DNA of 64,000 nucleotides from JAQWRV01 sp045564915 (GTDB lineage: Bacteria; Pseudomonadota; Alphaproteobacteria; Rhodospirillales; Rhodospirillaceae), in the NCBI GenBank assembly GCA_045564915.1, contig JBJLGL010000001.1, positions 186,001-250,000 on the forward strand, read 5' to 3'. The first letter of the stretch is position 1. The number at the start of each line of letters is the position of its first letter. The translations under genes were made by a program, and so were the position numbers. Below the pieces are notes generated by a model. That model searched no databases and was not told the DNA's origin. It saw only the letters and a list, made by a program, of their open reading frames with translations. Below, piece after piece: positions 25,878-35,380 of the stretch.

Positions 25878-27068
25878 TTACGAAAGTGCCTCAATGCCTG
25901 GCAGTGTCTTGCCCTCAAGCCATTCAAGAAAAGCACCCCCAGCAGTTGAAAGATAGGAAAATTTTTCGGCAACCTTAGCGCCATTAAGTGCCGCGACAGT
26001 GTCACCGCCGCCACCCACGGAAACAAGCTTTCCCGACGCCGTTAGGTTAGCTGCGGCAATCGCAATGCGGTTTGTGCCTATATTAAAAGGCTCTACTTCA
26101 AATGCACCAAGTGGACCATTCCAAACTACTGTGGAAGATCCTATTAGCCGCCCCTCAAAAGCAGCGATGCTACTATGGCCTATGTCAAGGATCATTTTAT
26201 TTGGAGAAACAGAATCAATTTTGCAATGGGATACATCTGCTCCTGCGCTCAGGTCCTCGGCAACTATAGCATCAACTGGGAGCATAATTTCACACTGAAC
26301 TAAAGATGCTTTTTCCATTATATCCCTAGCTATATCAGCAAGGTCAGGTTCGTGCAGCGATGCACCAACTTCGATGCCCTTGGCGTGCAAAAATGTATTT
26401 GCCATGCCGCCGCCAATTATGATCGTGTCAACTTTTTCAATAAGGTGTCCAAGAACGGCAAGCTTTGTCGAGACCTTGGAGCCGCCTATAATGGCGGTTA
26501 CCGGCCGTTTTGGACTCCCGAGAGCACACTCAAGGGCATTTAACTCTGATGCCATTTGCCTACCTGCCGCATTTGGCAGGAGTCGTGCCAAACACTCTAC
26601 AGATGCATGCGCTCTATGGGCCACTGAAAAAGCGTCATTGACATAAAAGTCGCCGAGACCAGCTAGTTGCCTAGCAAAGGCGAGATCATTTGCTTCCTCG
26701 CCAGGATGAAACCGGACATTCTCGAGAACCGCTATGTCTCCAGAAGACATATTATTGATTAAGGTTTCTGCCGCAGAGCCGACACAATCGGTCGCAAAGA
26801 AAATATCTCTATTGAGAACAGCGGCTAAAGCTCTTGATACTGGATCTAGAGAGAATTCAGCTACCGCCTTGCCATTGGGACGCCCAAAGTGTGAGATTAC
26901 AACCACTCGCGCGCCGCGCTCAGATAGTTCGTCCAAAGTCGGCGTTAGGCGTTCCAACCGGGTGACGTCGCTGACTGCGCCACCATTCATTGGTACGTTC
27001 AGATCCGCGCGGACCAGTACCCTTTGCCCCTCTACTCGGAGATCATCAAGCGTGCGGTAGGTTAGCAA
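25878..27068 (-). CDS. pgk: Phosphoglycerate kinase
   Basis: Transfers phosphate between 1,3-bisphosphoglycerate and ADP in glycolysis, and the reverse in gluconeogenesis or the Calvin cycle. The 396-residue protein has RVLVRADLNVPM near 17-28, VVISHFGRPNGK near 56-67, the nucleotide-hinge region IGGSKVSTKLAVL near 193-205, IIGGGMANTFL near 217, and GGGDTVAAL near 354-362. The start codon is TTG at 27068, 9 nt after the gap stop, preceded by AGAGAAG. It is the second gene of the gap-pgk operon and convergent with accA. Confidence 0.95.
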   Translation of the reverse strand: MLTYRTLDDLRVEGQRVLVRADLNVPMNGGAVSDVTRLERLTPTLDELSERGARVVVISHFGRPNGKAVAEFSLDPVSRALAAVLNRDIFFATDCVGSAAETLINNMSSGDIAVLENVRFHPGEEANDLAFARQLAGLGDFYVNDAFSVAHRAHASVECLARLLPNAAGRQMASELNALECALGSPKRPVTAIIGGSKVSTKLAVLGHLIEKVDTIIIGGGMANTFLHAKGIEVGASLHEPDLADIARDIMEKASLVQCEIMLPVDAIVAEDLSAGADVSHCKIDSVSPNKMILDIGHSSIAAFEGRLIGSSTVVWNGPLGAFEVEPFNIGTNRIAIAAANLTASGKLVSVGGGGDTVAALNGAKVAEKFSYLSTAGGAFLEWLEGKTLPGIEALS

Positions 27069-27077
27069 GTCACTTCT

Positions 27078-28085
27078 CTACAGCAATTTTCCCATGGTAG
27101 CCAAAGTATCGAGCATTCGATTAGAGAAACCCCATTCGTTATCATACCAAGATAATACTCTTAGAAAGTTATTTTCTAACACCTTAGTCTGGGTTGCATC
27201 AAAAGTGGAGCTCGCTGAATTATGATTAAAATCGATCGATACTAAAGGCAATTCGTTAACGGCAAGCACCCCCTTTAGGGGCCCATTAGCTGCATCATGC
27301 ATGGCATTATTAATGTCATCCTCATTCACGGATTCATTGAGCACACACTTTAGGTCAATCATAGACACGTTGGGTGTGGGCACACGAATCGCTGAACCGT
27401 CTAATTTACCCCTCAACTCCGGCAGAACCTCGCCGACAGCTCGTGCTGCACCCGTTGATGTAGGAATCATACTGACGGAAGCGGCCCTAGCACGCCGAAG
27501 ATCGCCATGTAATGTGTCAACCGTCCTTTGATCACCTGTAAAGGCATGGACAGTTGTCATATAACCGTGATTAAGACCAAAGGACTGATTGAGAACATGG
27601 GCCACAGGGGCTAAGCAGTTCGTCGTACAGGATGCATTAGATACGACAACGTGTTCTGACGTAAGCTTGTCGTGATTCACTCCGTAGACCACAGTCAAGT
27701 CAGCACCTTTAGATGGAGCTGATACGAGAACACGCTTTGCCCCTGCGCCCAGATGAATAGCTGCCTTATCCCTATCCGAAAAAATACCGGTACACTCGGC
27801 GACAATATCCACGCCAAGGTCGGACCAGGGCAGAGACGCCGGATCGCGCTCGGCCAACACTTTGATAGACCTTTTGCCAACGGTCATGTGGTCACCCGAA
27901 ACTGAAATGTCAGTCCGTAATGGCCCATGAACCGAATCGTAGCGCAGCAAGTGAGCATTTGCGTCTGCCGAGCCAAGATCATTAATAGCAACGACCTGAA
28001 TATCATCACGCTCTGACTCTGCCAGAGCTCTAAAGACCATACGGCCAATTCTACCAAATCCGTTCATCGCGACGCGAATAGCCAT
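27078..28085 (-). CDS. gap: Glyceraldehyde-3-phosphate dehydrogenase, type I
   Basis: An NAD(P)-dependent GAPDH of 335 residues from ATG 28085. The start MAIRVAMNGFGRIGRMVFRA contains the Rossmann motif. The catalytic Cys lies in SNASCTTNCLAP near 152, and TVHAFTGDQRTVD near 177 and SWYDNEWGFSNRMLD near 313 are diagnostic. The frame runs on upstream to 28244, but those 53 basic residues do not belong to the family, so the inner ATG is preferred. It is the first gene of gap-pgk. A transketolase gene, often upstream in alphaproteobacteria, is absent here. Confidence 0.95.
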   Translation of the reverse strand: MAIRVAMNGFGRIGRMVFRALAESERDDIQVVAINDLGSADANAHLLRYDSVHGPLRTDISVSGDHMTVGKRSIKVLAERDPASLPWSDLGVDIVAECTGIFSDRDKAAIHLGAGAKRVLVSAPSKGADLTVVYGVNHDKLTSEHVVVSNASCTTNCLAPVAHVLNQSFGLNHGYMTTVHAFTGDQRTVDTLHGDLRRARAASVSMIPTSTGAARAVGEVLPELRGKLDGSAIRVPTPNVSMIDLKCVLNESVNEDDINNAMHDAANGPLKGVLAVNELPLVSIDFNHNSASSTFDATQTKVLENNFLRVLSWYDNEWGFSNRMLDTLATMGKLL

Positions 28086-28362
28086 TTTCTCTACCTTTCC
28101 TTCATCTACTAGCCTGACCTGCGAGCTTTCCCAAACCAGAGGGCCAGCTAACTTCCTAGTGAAAGCACGGGCATACACCACAGAAAAGAACCTGCCAAGA
28201 GGTGCCTTTATGCGTCTTGTGTGTCGCTTTCGCTTGCGTTCCACAGCACGGTATTTATGTTCAGATAACGATTAAACAGGCAATTCGCAATTAAATGGCC
28301 AGCTGGGCTCCCCATTAGGAATTCAGAAATAGAGCCTAATAAGACGGGCTCATAGGAGAGGC

Positions 28363-29361
28363 ATGAATTCAACCGCTAAAACCAAGAGTGCGGACGTACC
28401 CGCCAATCAGGTGTTTAATTCGCTTATTGGCCCAGCAATTCCGATACTCCATCAGCTTACTCGCTTGGCTGTGTTACTTTTCATGGTCACAACACTACTA
28501 TTTTTCATGTTGCGGTTGGCGGGAGATCCAGCTTTAGTTTTGGCTGGGAACGACGCGACTCCTGAACAACTGGAAGCAATCCGCGCTCAGTATGGCTTGG
28601 ATAAGCCCTTAGTCATTCAATATCTAAACTATATGGGTAATCTTATCCAAGGTGACTTTGGCAAGTCATTAGCCAGCGGCGAACCTGCAATGGGTAAAGT
28701 CCTCACCATGCTGCCTGCAACCCTTCTAATCGCAGGCCTAGCTATGGCAACGTCAATTTGCATTGCTATACCCCTGGGCGCTTGGCTCGGCTTCAAACCA
28801 GAGCGATATGACCGCCGGTCAATATCAGGTGTTGTTTTCGTCTGCCAGGGTGTCCCGGGTTTCGTGAGTGCTCTCATATTTATTCAAGTTTTTGCCGTAA
28901 ATCTTCGTTGGTTACCCTCCCTGGGCATGGATTACGGCAACTTCAAAACGTGGATACTACCATCAGCAAGCTTAGCATGGTTTCTCATGCCTAGTTTAAC
29001 CCGTGTTGTAGCTGCCAATACTGCTGAAGCCATGCGTGAAGACTATATTCGGACGGCCCGAGCAGGTGGTGCCCCTGGGTATTCGCTTCTGTGGCGACAT
29101 GCCCTACCAAATGCCTTGCTTGGCGCCGCCGCTCTAATCGGTACTCAATTTGCTTTCCTGGTTGGTGGTGCCGTTATTACGGAAACCATTTTCGCATGGC
29201 CTGGCATAGGGTGGCTACTGATTGAATCAACGCAAACCCTAGACTTTCCGGTAGTGCAGGCCTTAGCCTTCTGTATAGCCATCCTAGTGTTTACTGTGAA
29301 TGCAATTACCGATTTGAGTTTCCAATACCTAGATCCACGCCTACGGACGAAGGGGGTTTGA
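28363..29361 (+). CDS. Peptide/nickel-type ABC transporter permease (DppB-like)
   Basis: A 332-residue inner-membrane permease. Its first half has the DppB-type signature: LLFFMLRLAGDPALVLAG near 46-63, GLDKPLVIQYLNYMGNLIQGDFGKSL near 79-104, and the EAA loop RAGGAPGYSLLWRHALPNALLGA near 230. About six transmembrane helices are visible. The extended N-terminus before helix 1 (about 30 polar residues) is longer than in DppB. A GGAGAGG ribosome-binding site precedes the start. Three transporter genes follow each other with gaps of 3 and 38 nt. Confidence 0.9.
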   Translation: MNSTAKTKSADVPANQVFNSLIGPAIPILHQLTRLAVLLFMVTTLLFFMLRLAGDPALVLAGNDATPEQLEAIRAQYGLDKPLVIQYLNYMGNLIQGDFGKSLASGEPAMGKVLTMLPATLLIAGLAMATSICIAIPLGAWLGFKPERYDRRSISGVVFVCQGVPGFVSALIFIQVFAVNLRWLPSLGMDYGNFKTWILPSASLAWFLMPSLTRVVAANTAEAMREDYIRTARAGGAPGYSLLWRHALPNALLGAAALIGTQFAFLVGGAVITETIFAWPGIGWLLIESTQTLDFPVVQALAFCIAILVFTVNAITDLSFQYLDPRLRTKGV

Positions 29362-29364
29362 GGT

Positions 29365-30267
29365 ATGTCCGAAGTAAAAATAAGTCGCGCCGGCGGGCTT
29401 TTGGGCGGGAACGAAGGTCGGTCCTTTAGTTGGGATAAGATTCGCCACGTCGCAAATGTTGAGATCATAATCGCCTTTACTCTGTTCACAGTTATCGCAG
29501 TTATAGCAATTTTTGGACAATTCTTGCAGACTCACGACCCAATGCAAGGTGACCTACTAAAGCGATTCACGCGACCAGGTCAGGAAGGATATTTTCTGGG
29601 TAGTGATCATTTAGGTCGCGACCTATGGTCTCGTATGGTGGACGGTCTACAATGGTCCATGGCTTGTGCGATGACGGCTAACATCATAAATTTATTTATA
29701 GGATCAACGCTCGGGCTTCTAGCGGCCGAAAAACCAGGCTGGTTGCGCATCATAGTTAATCAATTAGTGTATACACTCCAGTCATTTCCAGGACTCGTAA
29801 TCCTTATATGCGTTGTAGTTGTTGTAGGACAAGGTTTCCTAACACTAGTTATGACTCTGGGCCTCTTGGCTTGGGTAGTGTACATGCGAGTAGTCTATGC
29901 AGAGGCCTCAAGCCTTTTTCAAAGAGAATATGTCCAAGCGGCCCGGTTGGCCGGGGTAAGTAAATGGTCAATCATGTTTAAGCATGTCCTACCTGGTGTG
30001 CGTGCGAGTTTGTTCGTAATATTTGCTTTCCATTTTGCTGGCCTATTGATTGCAGAAAGTGCGCTGTCTTTCCTCGGTCTTGGAGCCCCACTCGGCGTTC
30101 CAACATGGGGAAACATGTTAGCCGAAAGTAGGCAGTACATGATCCGCGCACCATGGATGTTGATGGTTCCAGCGGGAGCCATTGTAACGGCGGTTGTGAC
30201 CATGAACTTAGTAGGCGATGGCATTGCCAGCCTAGCTCGCAAAAAAGGGCCTAGCATTGATGCATAA
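29365..30267 (+). CDS. Peptide/nickel-type ABC transporter permease (DppC-like)
   Basis: The second permease subunit, 300 residues. It shows QTHDPMQGDLLKRFTRPGQ near 54-72, FLGSDHLGRDLWSRMVDGLQ near 77-96 (the classic DppC segment), the EAA loop AARLAGVSKWSIMFKHVLPG near 191-210, and ESALSFLGLGAPLGVPTWGN near 231-250. Substrate class is oligopeptide, nickel or opine-like by family; no specific solute can be read. Starts 3 nt after the DppB-like stop. Confidence 0.92.
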   Translation: MSEVKISRAGGLLGGNEGRSFSWDKIRHVANVEIIIAFTLFTVIAVIAIFGQFLQTHDPMQGDLLKRFTRPGQEGYFLGSDHLGRDLWSRMVDGLQWSMACAMTANIINLFIGSTLGLLAAEKPGWLRIIVNQLVYTLQSFPGLVILICVVVVVGQGFLTLVMTLGLLAWVVYMRVVYAEASSLFQREYVQAARLAGVSKWSIMFKHVLPGVRASLFVIFAFHFAGLLIAESALSFLGLGAPLGVPTWGNMLAESRQYMIRAPWMLMVPAGAIVTAVVTMNLVGDGIASLARKKGPSIDA

Positions 30268-30305
30268 GAGACTCTCTCATTCAGCGCAGAAGAAAAAGAG
30301 AAATT

Positions 30306-31994
30306 ATGGTTAAACCCGTTGTGTGTATTGAGGACCTGCGTCTTGAATTTGTCAGTCAGGCTGGCGCTTTTGAGGCTCTAAAAGGTATTTCTCTCACGAT
30401 CAATGAAGGTGAAATTGTCGGTGTCGTCGGCGAGTCGGGTTCGGGCAAGTCCGTCACCGCCATGAATATGCTACAGCTCCTGCCACGCACAAAGATTAGA
30501 GTACCCTCAGGGAACGTAAACGTTTTAGATAACGATGTGCGTGAAATGAGTGAGAAAGAACTTCAGCACATTCGTGGTGGTGAAGTTTCGATGATTTTCC
30601 AAGAGCCAATGACGGCCCTAAACCCAGTACTCCGGGTGAGCGATCAAATCAATGATGTTATCCTGCGACATGAAGATATTAGCTATGCCGAAGCTGAAAA
30701 AATTTCTATTTCTTTACTTAAAGATATGTACATATCTGATCCGCGTAGGGTCTATGAATCATTCCCGCATGAGCTTTCGGGAGGTATGCGGCAACGAGTT
30801 ATGATTGCCATGGCCTTCTCATGTTCGCCAAAATTGATCGTCGCCGACGAGCCAACGACCGCGCTTGATGTTACAGTTCAGGCTCAAATTCTTGCATTAC
30901 TAAAAGAACGAGCAGAAAGGACAAAAACATCAGTACTCCTAATTACTCATGATCTGGCTGTCGTTGCGCAGCTCTGCAATCGTGTCTATGTAATGTATAA
31001 GGGTGAATTTGTTGAAGAAGGCAAAACAAAAGATGTTATAGGAAACCCGCAACATGCATATACCAGGGCCCTTCTAAATTCTCTTCCAGAGGGAAAGGCG
31101 CCAAAGAGTCGTCTGGCTACCGTAGCTGCTGCAATGATTGAAGGTGGCTCTACTGAGGTTCATGCAGAACCACCAAAAGCTGTAAAGAGAATTGCACGAA
31201 CAGGCGAAACAGTTCTAGAGATCAGGAATGGCACTGTCCGCTACCCTAAAGACTATAATTTCTTTGGCCGCCCTGTGACTTTCCATACGGCCGTCGACCA
31301 CGTCAGTGTAAGTATCAAAGAAGGTGAGACATTAGCACTAGTGGGTGAGTCTGGCTGTGGCAAAACCTCTCTAGCTAATGCAGTTGTCGGCCTAAATCCA
31401 CTTGCGGATGGACAGATTATCTATTGCGGTAAGAATATTGAAGATCACGATACGGAAAAACGCCGGGAAATTCAGATCGTATTTCAAGATCCGCAAGCAT
31501 CTCTCGATCCGCGGTGGCCCGTCTGGAAGATCATGACAGAGCCATTAACAGTAGCAACATCTATGAATAGACTAGAGTTGCGTGAACGGGCGGCAGAACT
31601 GTGCGAAATGGTGGGCTTAGAAAGTAGTCAGATAGACCGCCTGCCACATGAATTTTCGGGCGGTCAACGCCAGCGCATAGCTATCGGCCGCACGCTCTCG
31701 GTACGTCCGAAGCTACTTGTTTTAGATGAACCGACTTCGGCTCTTGACGTTTCAGTCCAGGCACAAATACTCAATCTCCTCCTTGACCTGCAAGATGAGT
31801 TTAATTTGACCTACTTGTTTATTTCCCACGACGTCGCCGTCGTAAGACATATCGCAGATAAAGTCGCTGTTATGTATCAGAGTAAGGTAATGGAAGATGG
31901 TGATGCAGACCAAGTTTTGTCCGAGCCAAAACATGAGTATACCCGCAAACTTATGAACGCTGTGCCTAGCCTGGAGAAGGCTTTTGCAACCTGA
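30306..31994 (+). CDS. Fused double ATP-binding subunit of a peptide-type ABC transporter
   Basis: A 562-residue protein joining two ABC ATPase domains, equivalent to DppD plus DppF (YejF-like organisation). The first domain (1 to about 270) has Walker A GESGSGKS near 40, signature LSGGMRQR near 158 and Walker B LIVADEPTTALD near 178. The second (about 300-562) has GESGCGKT near 347, FSGGQRQR near 451 and LLVLDEPTSALD near 470. It energises the two permeases immediately upstream. No gene for a periplasmic solute-binding protein is found on either side. Confidence 0.94.
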   Translation: MVKPVVCIEDLRLEFVSQAGAFEALKGISLTINEGEIVGVVGESGSGKSVTAMNMLQLLPRTKIRVPSGNVNVLDNDVREMSEKELQHIRGGEVSMIFQEPMTALNPVLRVSDQINDVILRHEDISYAEAEKISISLLKDMYISDPRRVYESFPHELSGGMRQRVMIAMAFSCSPKLIVADEPTTALDVTVQAQILALLKERAERTKTSVLLITHDLAVVAQLCNRVYVMYKGEFVEEGKTKDVIGNPQHAYTRALLNSLPEGKAPKSRLATVAAAMIEGGSTEVHAEPPKAVKRIARTGETVLEIRNGTVRYPKDYNFFGRPVTFHTAVDHVSVSIKEGETLALVGESGCGKTSLANAVVGLNPLADGQIIYCGKNIEDHDTEKRREIQIVFQDPQASLDPRWPVWKIMTEPLTVATSMNRLELRERAAELCEMVGLESSQIDRLPHEFSGGQRQRIAIGRTLSVRPKLLVLDEPTSALDVSVQAQILNLLLDLQDEFNLTYLFISHDVAVVRHIADKVAVMYQSKVMEDGDADQVLSEPKHEYTRKLMNAVPSLEKAFAT

Positions 31995-32139
31995 TAGGTG
32001 GAGTAAAGGTACTAAGATATATATGGTAAACTTTTGCAGAAAACCCTGCTGCTATTGATTTTGTAGCAAAGTGCGTTGGTGCAGCGGAATATTTTGATTC
32101 GAATAAACGAAGACTTATTGTTTCGTTAGGAGACAACCG

Positions 32140-33327
32140 ATGAAAGTTAACCGCAGAAACTTAATTTTGGGCTCAGCTAGCGGTGCTTTTATGGCTTTGG
32201 CCGGTCCTGGCCTTCGCGTTTCTTTGGCTGCGAGAGGTGAAATTAGCCGAGATATCTTAGTCGTTCTTTTTGCACGGGGTGGGGCTGACGGCCTACAGTT
32301 AGTGGCACCAGCTAATGAAAATGCCTACCAGGATGCACGCCCAAATATTGCTGTTCAAGTAAATGGGGCCGATGCAGGTATTAACATAAATAATGGGCTT
32401 GATGGTGTTGACTTTTTCTTTAATCCAAACGCTAGAGGTCTTTCAAAACTTTATGGTTCAGGCAATCTAGCGCTCATTCATGCAGCGGGTGTGCCAACAG
32501 AGAGTCGTAGCCATTTCAAATCTATGGACATGATGGAACGGGGTCTGGCTGATAATGAAATTATGTCTTCCAAAGGCTGGCTGACCAGACATATTTTGTC
32601 ATTAGCTATGGAGCGCCCACCGCTATCAACTATTTCAACTACTGACAGCAATCCAATTTCATTGCTGGGATCCACACAAGCTATAAGCATTCCCGATATA
32701 CAAAACCAAGCTGTTTTTGGTGGGGAAGCATATAAGGATATTGTTGGAAATCTAAGAACAGACCATGGAGCTTCCAATCAAGGATTCGCCTATACTAATG
32801 GGCCCCTTTCTAAGACACTACGTAGTTTAGCGGAGTTAATCAAAATGGAAGTCGGACTTGATATTGCGACGGTTGATCATAATAGCTGGGACCATCACAA
32901 TGATCTCCCCCATGAATTCGGTAATAGTGCTACCGAATTATCTCGTTCCTTATCAGCATTCTGGGCAGACATAGTGGACTTCCATGACAGAGTAACTTTA
33001 GTATTCATGACAGAATTTGGTCGAAATCTAGCCGAAAATAAGAGTGCGGGAACAAATCATGGTTCTGGTTCTGTAATGATGGTGCTCTCGGGTAATGCAA
33101 ACGGTGGGCGGATGTACGGTGATTGGCCGGGCTTAAGCAGAACGAACTTAGATAAGGGTGCTTTAGCTGTGACAACAGACTACCGAAAAGTTATCAGCGA
33201 AGTCTTGGCGAAACGCCATGGCAGCACATCCCTGGAGAGCATATTCCCAACGGTCCCCTATGAACCCTTGGGATTCCTCAATGGAGATGATAGCACCCTG
33301 AAAAACAAAAATTCAGCTAATGCTTAA
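32140..33327 (+). CDS. DUF1501 (sulfatase-fold) exported protein
   Basis: A 395-residue protein of the DUF1501 family, related to the alkaline phosphatase/sulfatase fold. The N-terminus MKVNRRNLILGSASGAFMAL has a twin-arginine-type signal. Family motifs visible are LFARGGADGLQLVAPANE near 44-61, AAGVPTESRSHFKSMDMME near 114-132, and DHNSWDHHNDLPHEFG near 246-261, with His/Asp residues for metals. The C-terminal TEFGRNLAENKSAGTNHGSGS continues the pattern. Usually the gene is paired with DUF1800; no such neighbour exists here. An AGGAG ribosome-binding site precedes the ATG. Substrate unknown. Confidence 0.85.
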   Translation: MKVNRRNLILGSASGAFMALAGPGLRVSLAARGEISRDILVVLFARGGADGLQLVAPANENAYQDARPNIAVQVNGADAGININNGLDGVDFFFNPNARGLSKLYGSGNLALIHAAGVPTESRSHFKSMDMMERGLADNEIMSSKGWLTRHILSLAMERPPLSTISTTDSNPISLLGSTQAISIPDIQNQAVFGGEAYKDIVGNLRTDHGASNQGFAYTNGPLSKTLRSLAELIKMEVGLDIATVDHNSWDHHNDLPHEFGNSATELSRSLSAFWADIVDFHDRVTLVFMTEFGRNLAENKSAGTNHGSGSVMMVLSGNANGGRMYGDWPGLSRTNLDKGALAVTTDYRKVISEVLAKRHGSTSLESIFPTVPYEPLGFLNGDDSTLKNKNSANA

Positions 33328-33379
33328 GCGTCCGCGCTGAACTGATTTCTGGCTAAGAAACTCATAGATTCTAGTGAAA

Positions 33380-33428
33380 CAGGGTAGCTTGCAACTTCTC
33401 CCTCCCTCGCAAAGAAAAATCTACCCTG
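33380..33428. terminator. Long inverted repeat between convergent genes
   Basis: CAGGGTAG (33380-33387) is the exact complement of CTACCCTG (33421-33428), and inside it TTGC (33389-33392) pairs with GCAA (33409-33412). The structure lies between the ends of the DUF1501 and TPR genes and could work as a bidirectional terminator, though U-tracts are weak (an A-rich run sits inside the right arm). Confidence 0.35.
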
Positions 33429-33429
33429 A

Positions 33430-35238
33430 TTATCTAAGAGACAGGGCCTTGGTAACTTTCGATATAGCGCCTGACCATTGGCCAGGTTGATTTTGTCTAA
33501 AAATCTTTACATGACGGTACCAAAGTGATTCGTCCGCTGTTAGGCCCCATCGCCATTCAGGAACAGCTGGAATCATCAGCCAGGTTTCCTTTTCCAGAGC
33601 CCCAGCTAAATGCACAACAGTTCCTGAAGTCGCAATTATAAGATCTAAGGAAGCAATTTGGGCTGCAGCGTCCACAAGACTTTGCATTGGATCAAAATCC
33701 GAGTCTATGTAGATAGGAACCCCGGTCTCTTTCTCTACCGCCTTCACTTCCTGTGCGCAATCACCGTATTGCAGACTAACAAAAAATAAATCCCTCTCTT
33801 TAAGTATAGGGGACCAATGTCTCAACGGAAGCGACTTTGCAGCGCCGATTGATGGATTAATGCTTTCCCAAGCTATCCCTACTTTTGGACGCCCCTGTGC
33901 CAGTGCTTCATACTTTTCCAAGAAATCAAGAACCAAATGGGTGTCAACATCCAAGTAACGACAGGGTTCTGGAAAATCATCGGGTGAAGACCGGCAAACA
34001 CGGCCCAACGAACCTATTGGAAGCTGACTACTAACTTCTGTAATAACCTCAGGGGGTATCGCGTCATATCCAAAAATAGGCATAGTCGTCGAATAACTGG
34101 ATAGTAAGGGAACCAGGCGAGGATCTATTTCAACTACAACTTCAACTCCACGTTTTACAAGCTCGGGAAGCATGCTTGCAAAAAGTATCTGATCACCAAG
34201 CCCCTGCTCACCCCAAATAAGCACTTTTTGGTTGGGTACCTGCAGGTTTCCTTTCCACATAGGTAGCCCCCGATCCCGCCGGTCGGAGATATTACTTGAT
34301 ATATGCCACCGGCTCTCGTATCCGTCCCATCCCTTTGCCCACTGCCCCTGCAATAGCTGAAGATGGCCTAATTTATGTGACGCTTCGCTGCAATCGGGAT
34401 CAATTTCTAAAGCTACAGTATAGTCCGATGTAGCATCTTTAATCTGGCCAAGCTTCGCCTTGGCAACCCCTCTATTAACAAGAGACAAAACATGGTCATT
34501 ACGCACTCTAATAACTTGGTCATAAAGATTAATCGCCGATGCCAAGGCGCCCGTATCGGATTCAATTAATCCCAAGCCCATAGTTGCATCCGCCCACTGG
34601 TCCGAACCATTGTCAGTAATTTTCAAAACATGCTGATAAATTTCCTTCGCGTCCTCAAACTCTTTCATCTCATAAAGTAGTATAGCTTTATTGAGCAAAA
34701 CTTCTGGGCTATCCGGTTCAAGCGCCAAGCCATCAGCATACGCCAGCAAGGCTTCATTGGGCCTGTCTAGATTCTTAAGAGAGTTACCGCGCACATTGTG
34801 TGCTTGTACAAGCAAGGATTGGGTTCGGATCGCTTTATCAGCGGCATCAAGAGCAGAGCTAGGCATTCCATCTGCCAAGAAAAATCTAGCCAAATTAACT
34901 AAGGCTGATGCATAAGCCGGTTCGATTTCTAGAGCCTTTTCAAACATAATACGGGAGCCTTCGGCATCCCCAACCGCCTCTAAGGCCATACCTAAATCAT
35001 TTAATATTCCGACGTCATTTGGACGAAGCTTAGAAGCCTTCTCTAATAATATAACTGCTTGTTTAGGCTGGCCTGTATGAATTTGAAGTGTACCCTTTAG
35101 CCAGAGAGCATCAGGTTGAATAGGGTTGCGCTTTAAGACTTTGTCATAATCAGCTAAGGCACCGGATAGATCTCCAGCCCTGTGCTTCGCAACACCAGAA
35201 TCAAGAAGAAGTGCAATTTTATGCGAGACCTTGCTCAC
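33430..35238 (-). CDS. TPR protein with a C-terminal glycosyltransferase-like domain
   Basis: A 602-residue protein. Residues 1 to about 310 are tandem tetratricopeptide repeats (for example GALADYDKVLKRNPIQPDAL, LLEKASKLRPNDVGILNDLG, MFEKALEIEPAYASALVNLA, AYADGLALEPDSPEVLLNKA). Residues about 340-602 resemble a GT-B/heptosyltransferase-like fold, with VLIWGEQGLGDQILFASMLP near 342 and ATSGTVVHLAGALEKETW near 544. Such TPR-transferase proteins modify surface structures or flagellin in some bacteria (family knowledge), but the target here is unknown. Start is GTG at 35238 with GAGGGA upstream. Confidence 0.85.
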   Translation of the reverse strand: MSKVSHKIALLLDSGVAKHRAGDLSGALADYDKVLKRNPIQPDALWLKGTLQIHTGQPKQAVILLEKASKLRPNDVGILNDLGMALEAVGDAEGSRIMFEKALEIEPAYASALVNLARFFLADGMPSSALDAADKAIRTQSLLVQAHNVRGNSLKNLDRPNEALLAYADGLALEPDSPEVLLNKAILLYEMKEFEDAKEIYQHVLKITDNGSDQWADATMGLGLIESDTGALASAINLYDQVIRVRNDHVLSLVNRGVAKAKLGQIKDATSDYTVALEIDPDCSEASHKLGHLQLLQGQWAKGWDGYESRWHISSNISDRRDRGLPMWKGNLQVPNQKVLIWGEQGLGDQILFASMLPELVKRGVEVVVEIDPRLVPLLSSYSTTMPIFGYDAIPPEVITEVSSQLPIGSLGRVCRSSPDDFPEPCRYLDVDTHLVLDFLEKYEALAQGRPKVGIAWESINPSIGAAKSLPLRHWSPILKERDLFFVSLQYGDCAQEVKAVEKETGVPIYIDSDFDPMQSLVDAAAQIASLDLIIATSGTVVHLAGALEKETWLMIPAVPEWRWGLTADESLWYRHVKIFRQNQPGQWSGAISKVTKALSLR

Positions 35239-35380
35239 GGCTATCCCTCAAATACAAAATTTAAGCCAGTTAGCACCAAAGATACCGTGCATTAGTCAAT
35301 TCTCATAGCATTCACAATGACTTGTAGATAAATAAAGGGCATAAAACGATTCTGGCTTGAAAATATTGCAAGGCATTCGG

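Noticed and set aside
28086..28244. Upstream extension of the gap reading frame
   Set aside because: The 53 extra residues are Arg/Lys-rich and unrelated to GAPDH; ATG 28085 gives the exact family start.
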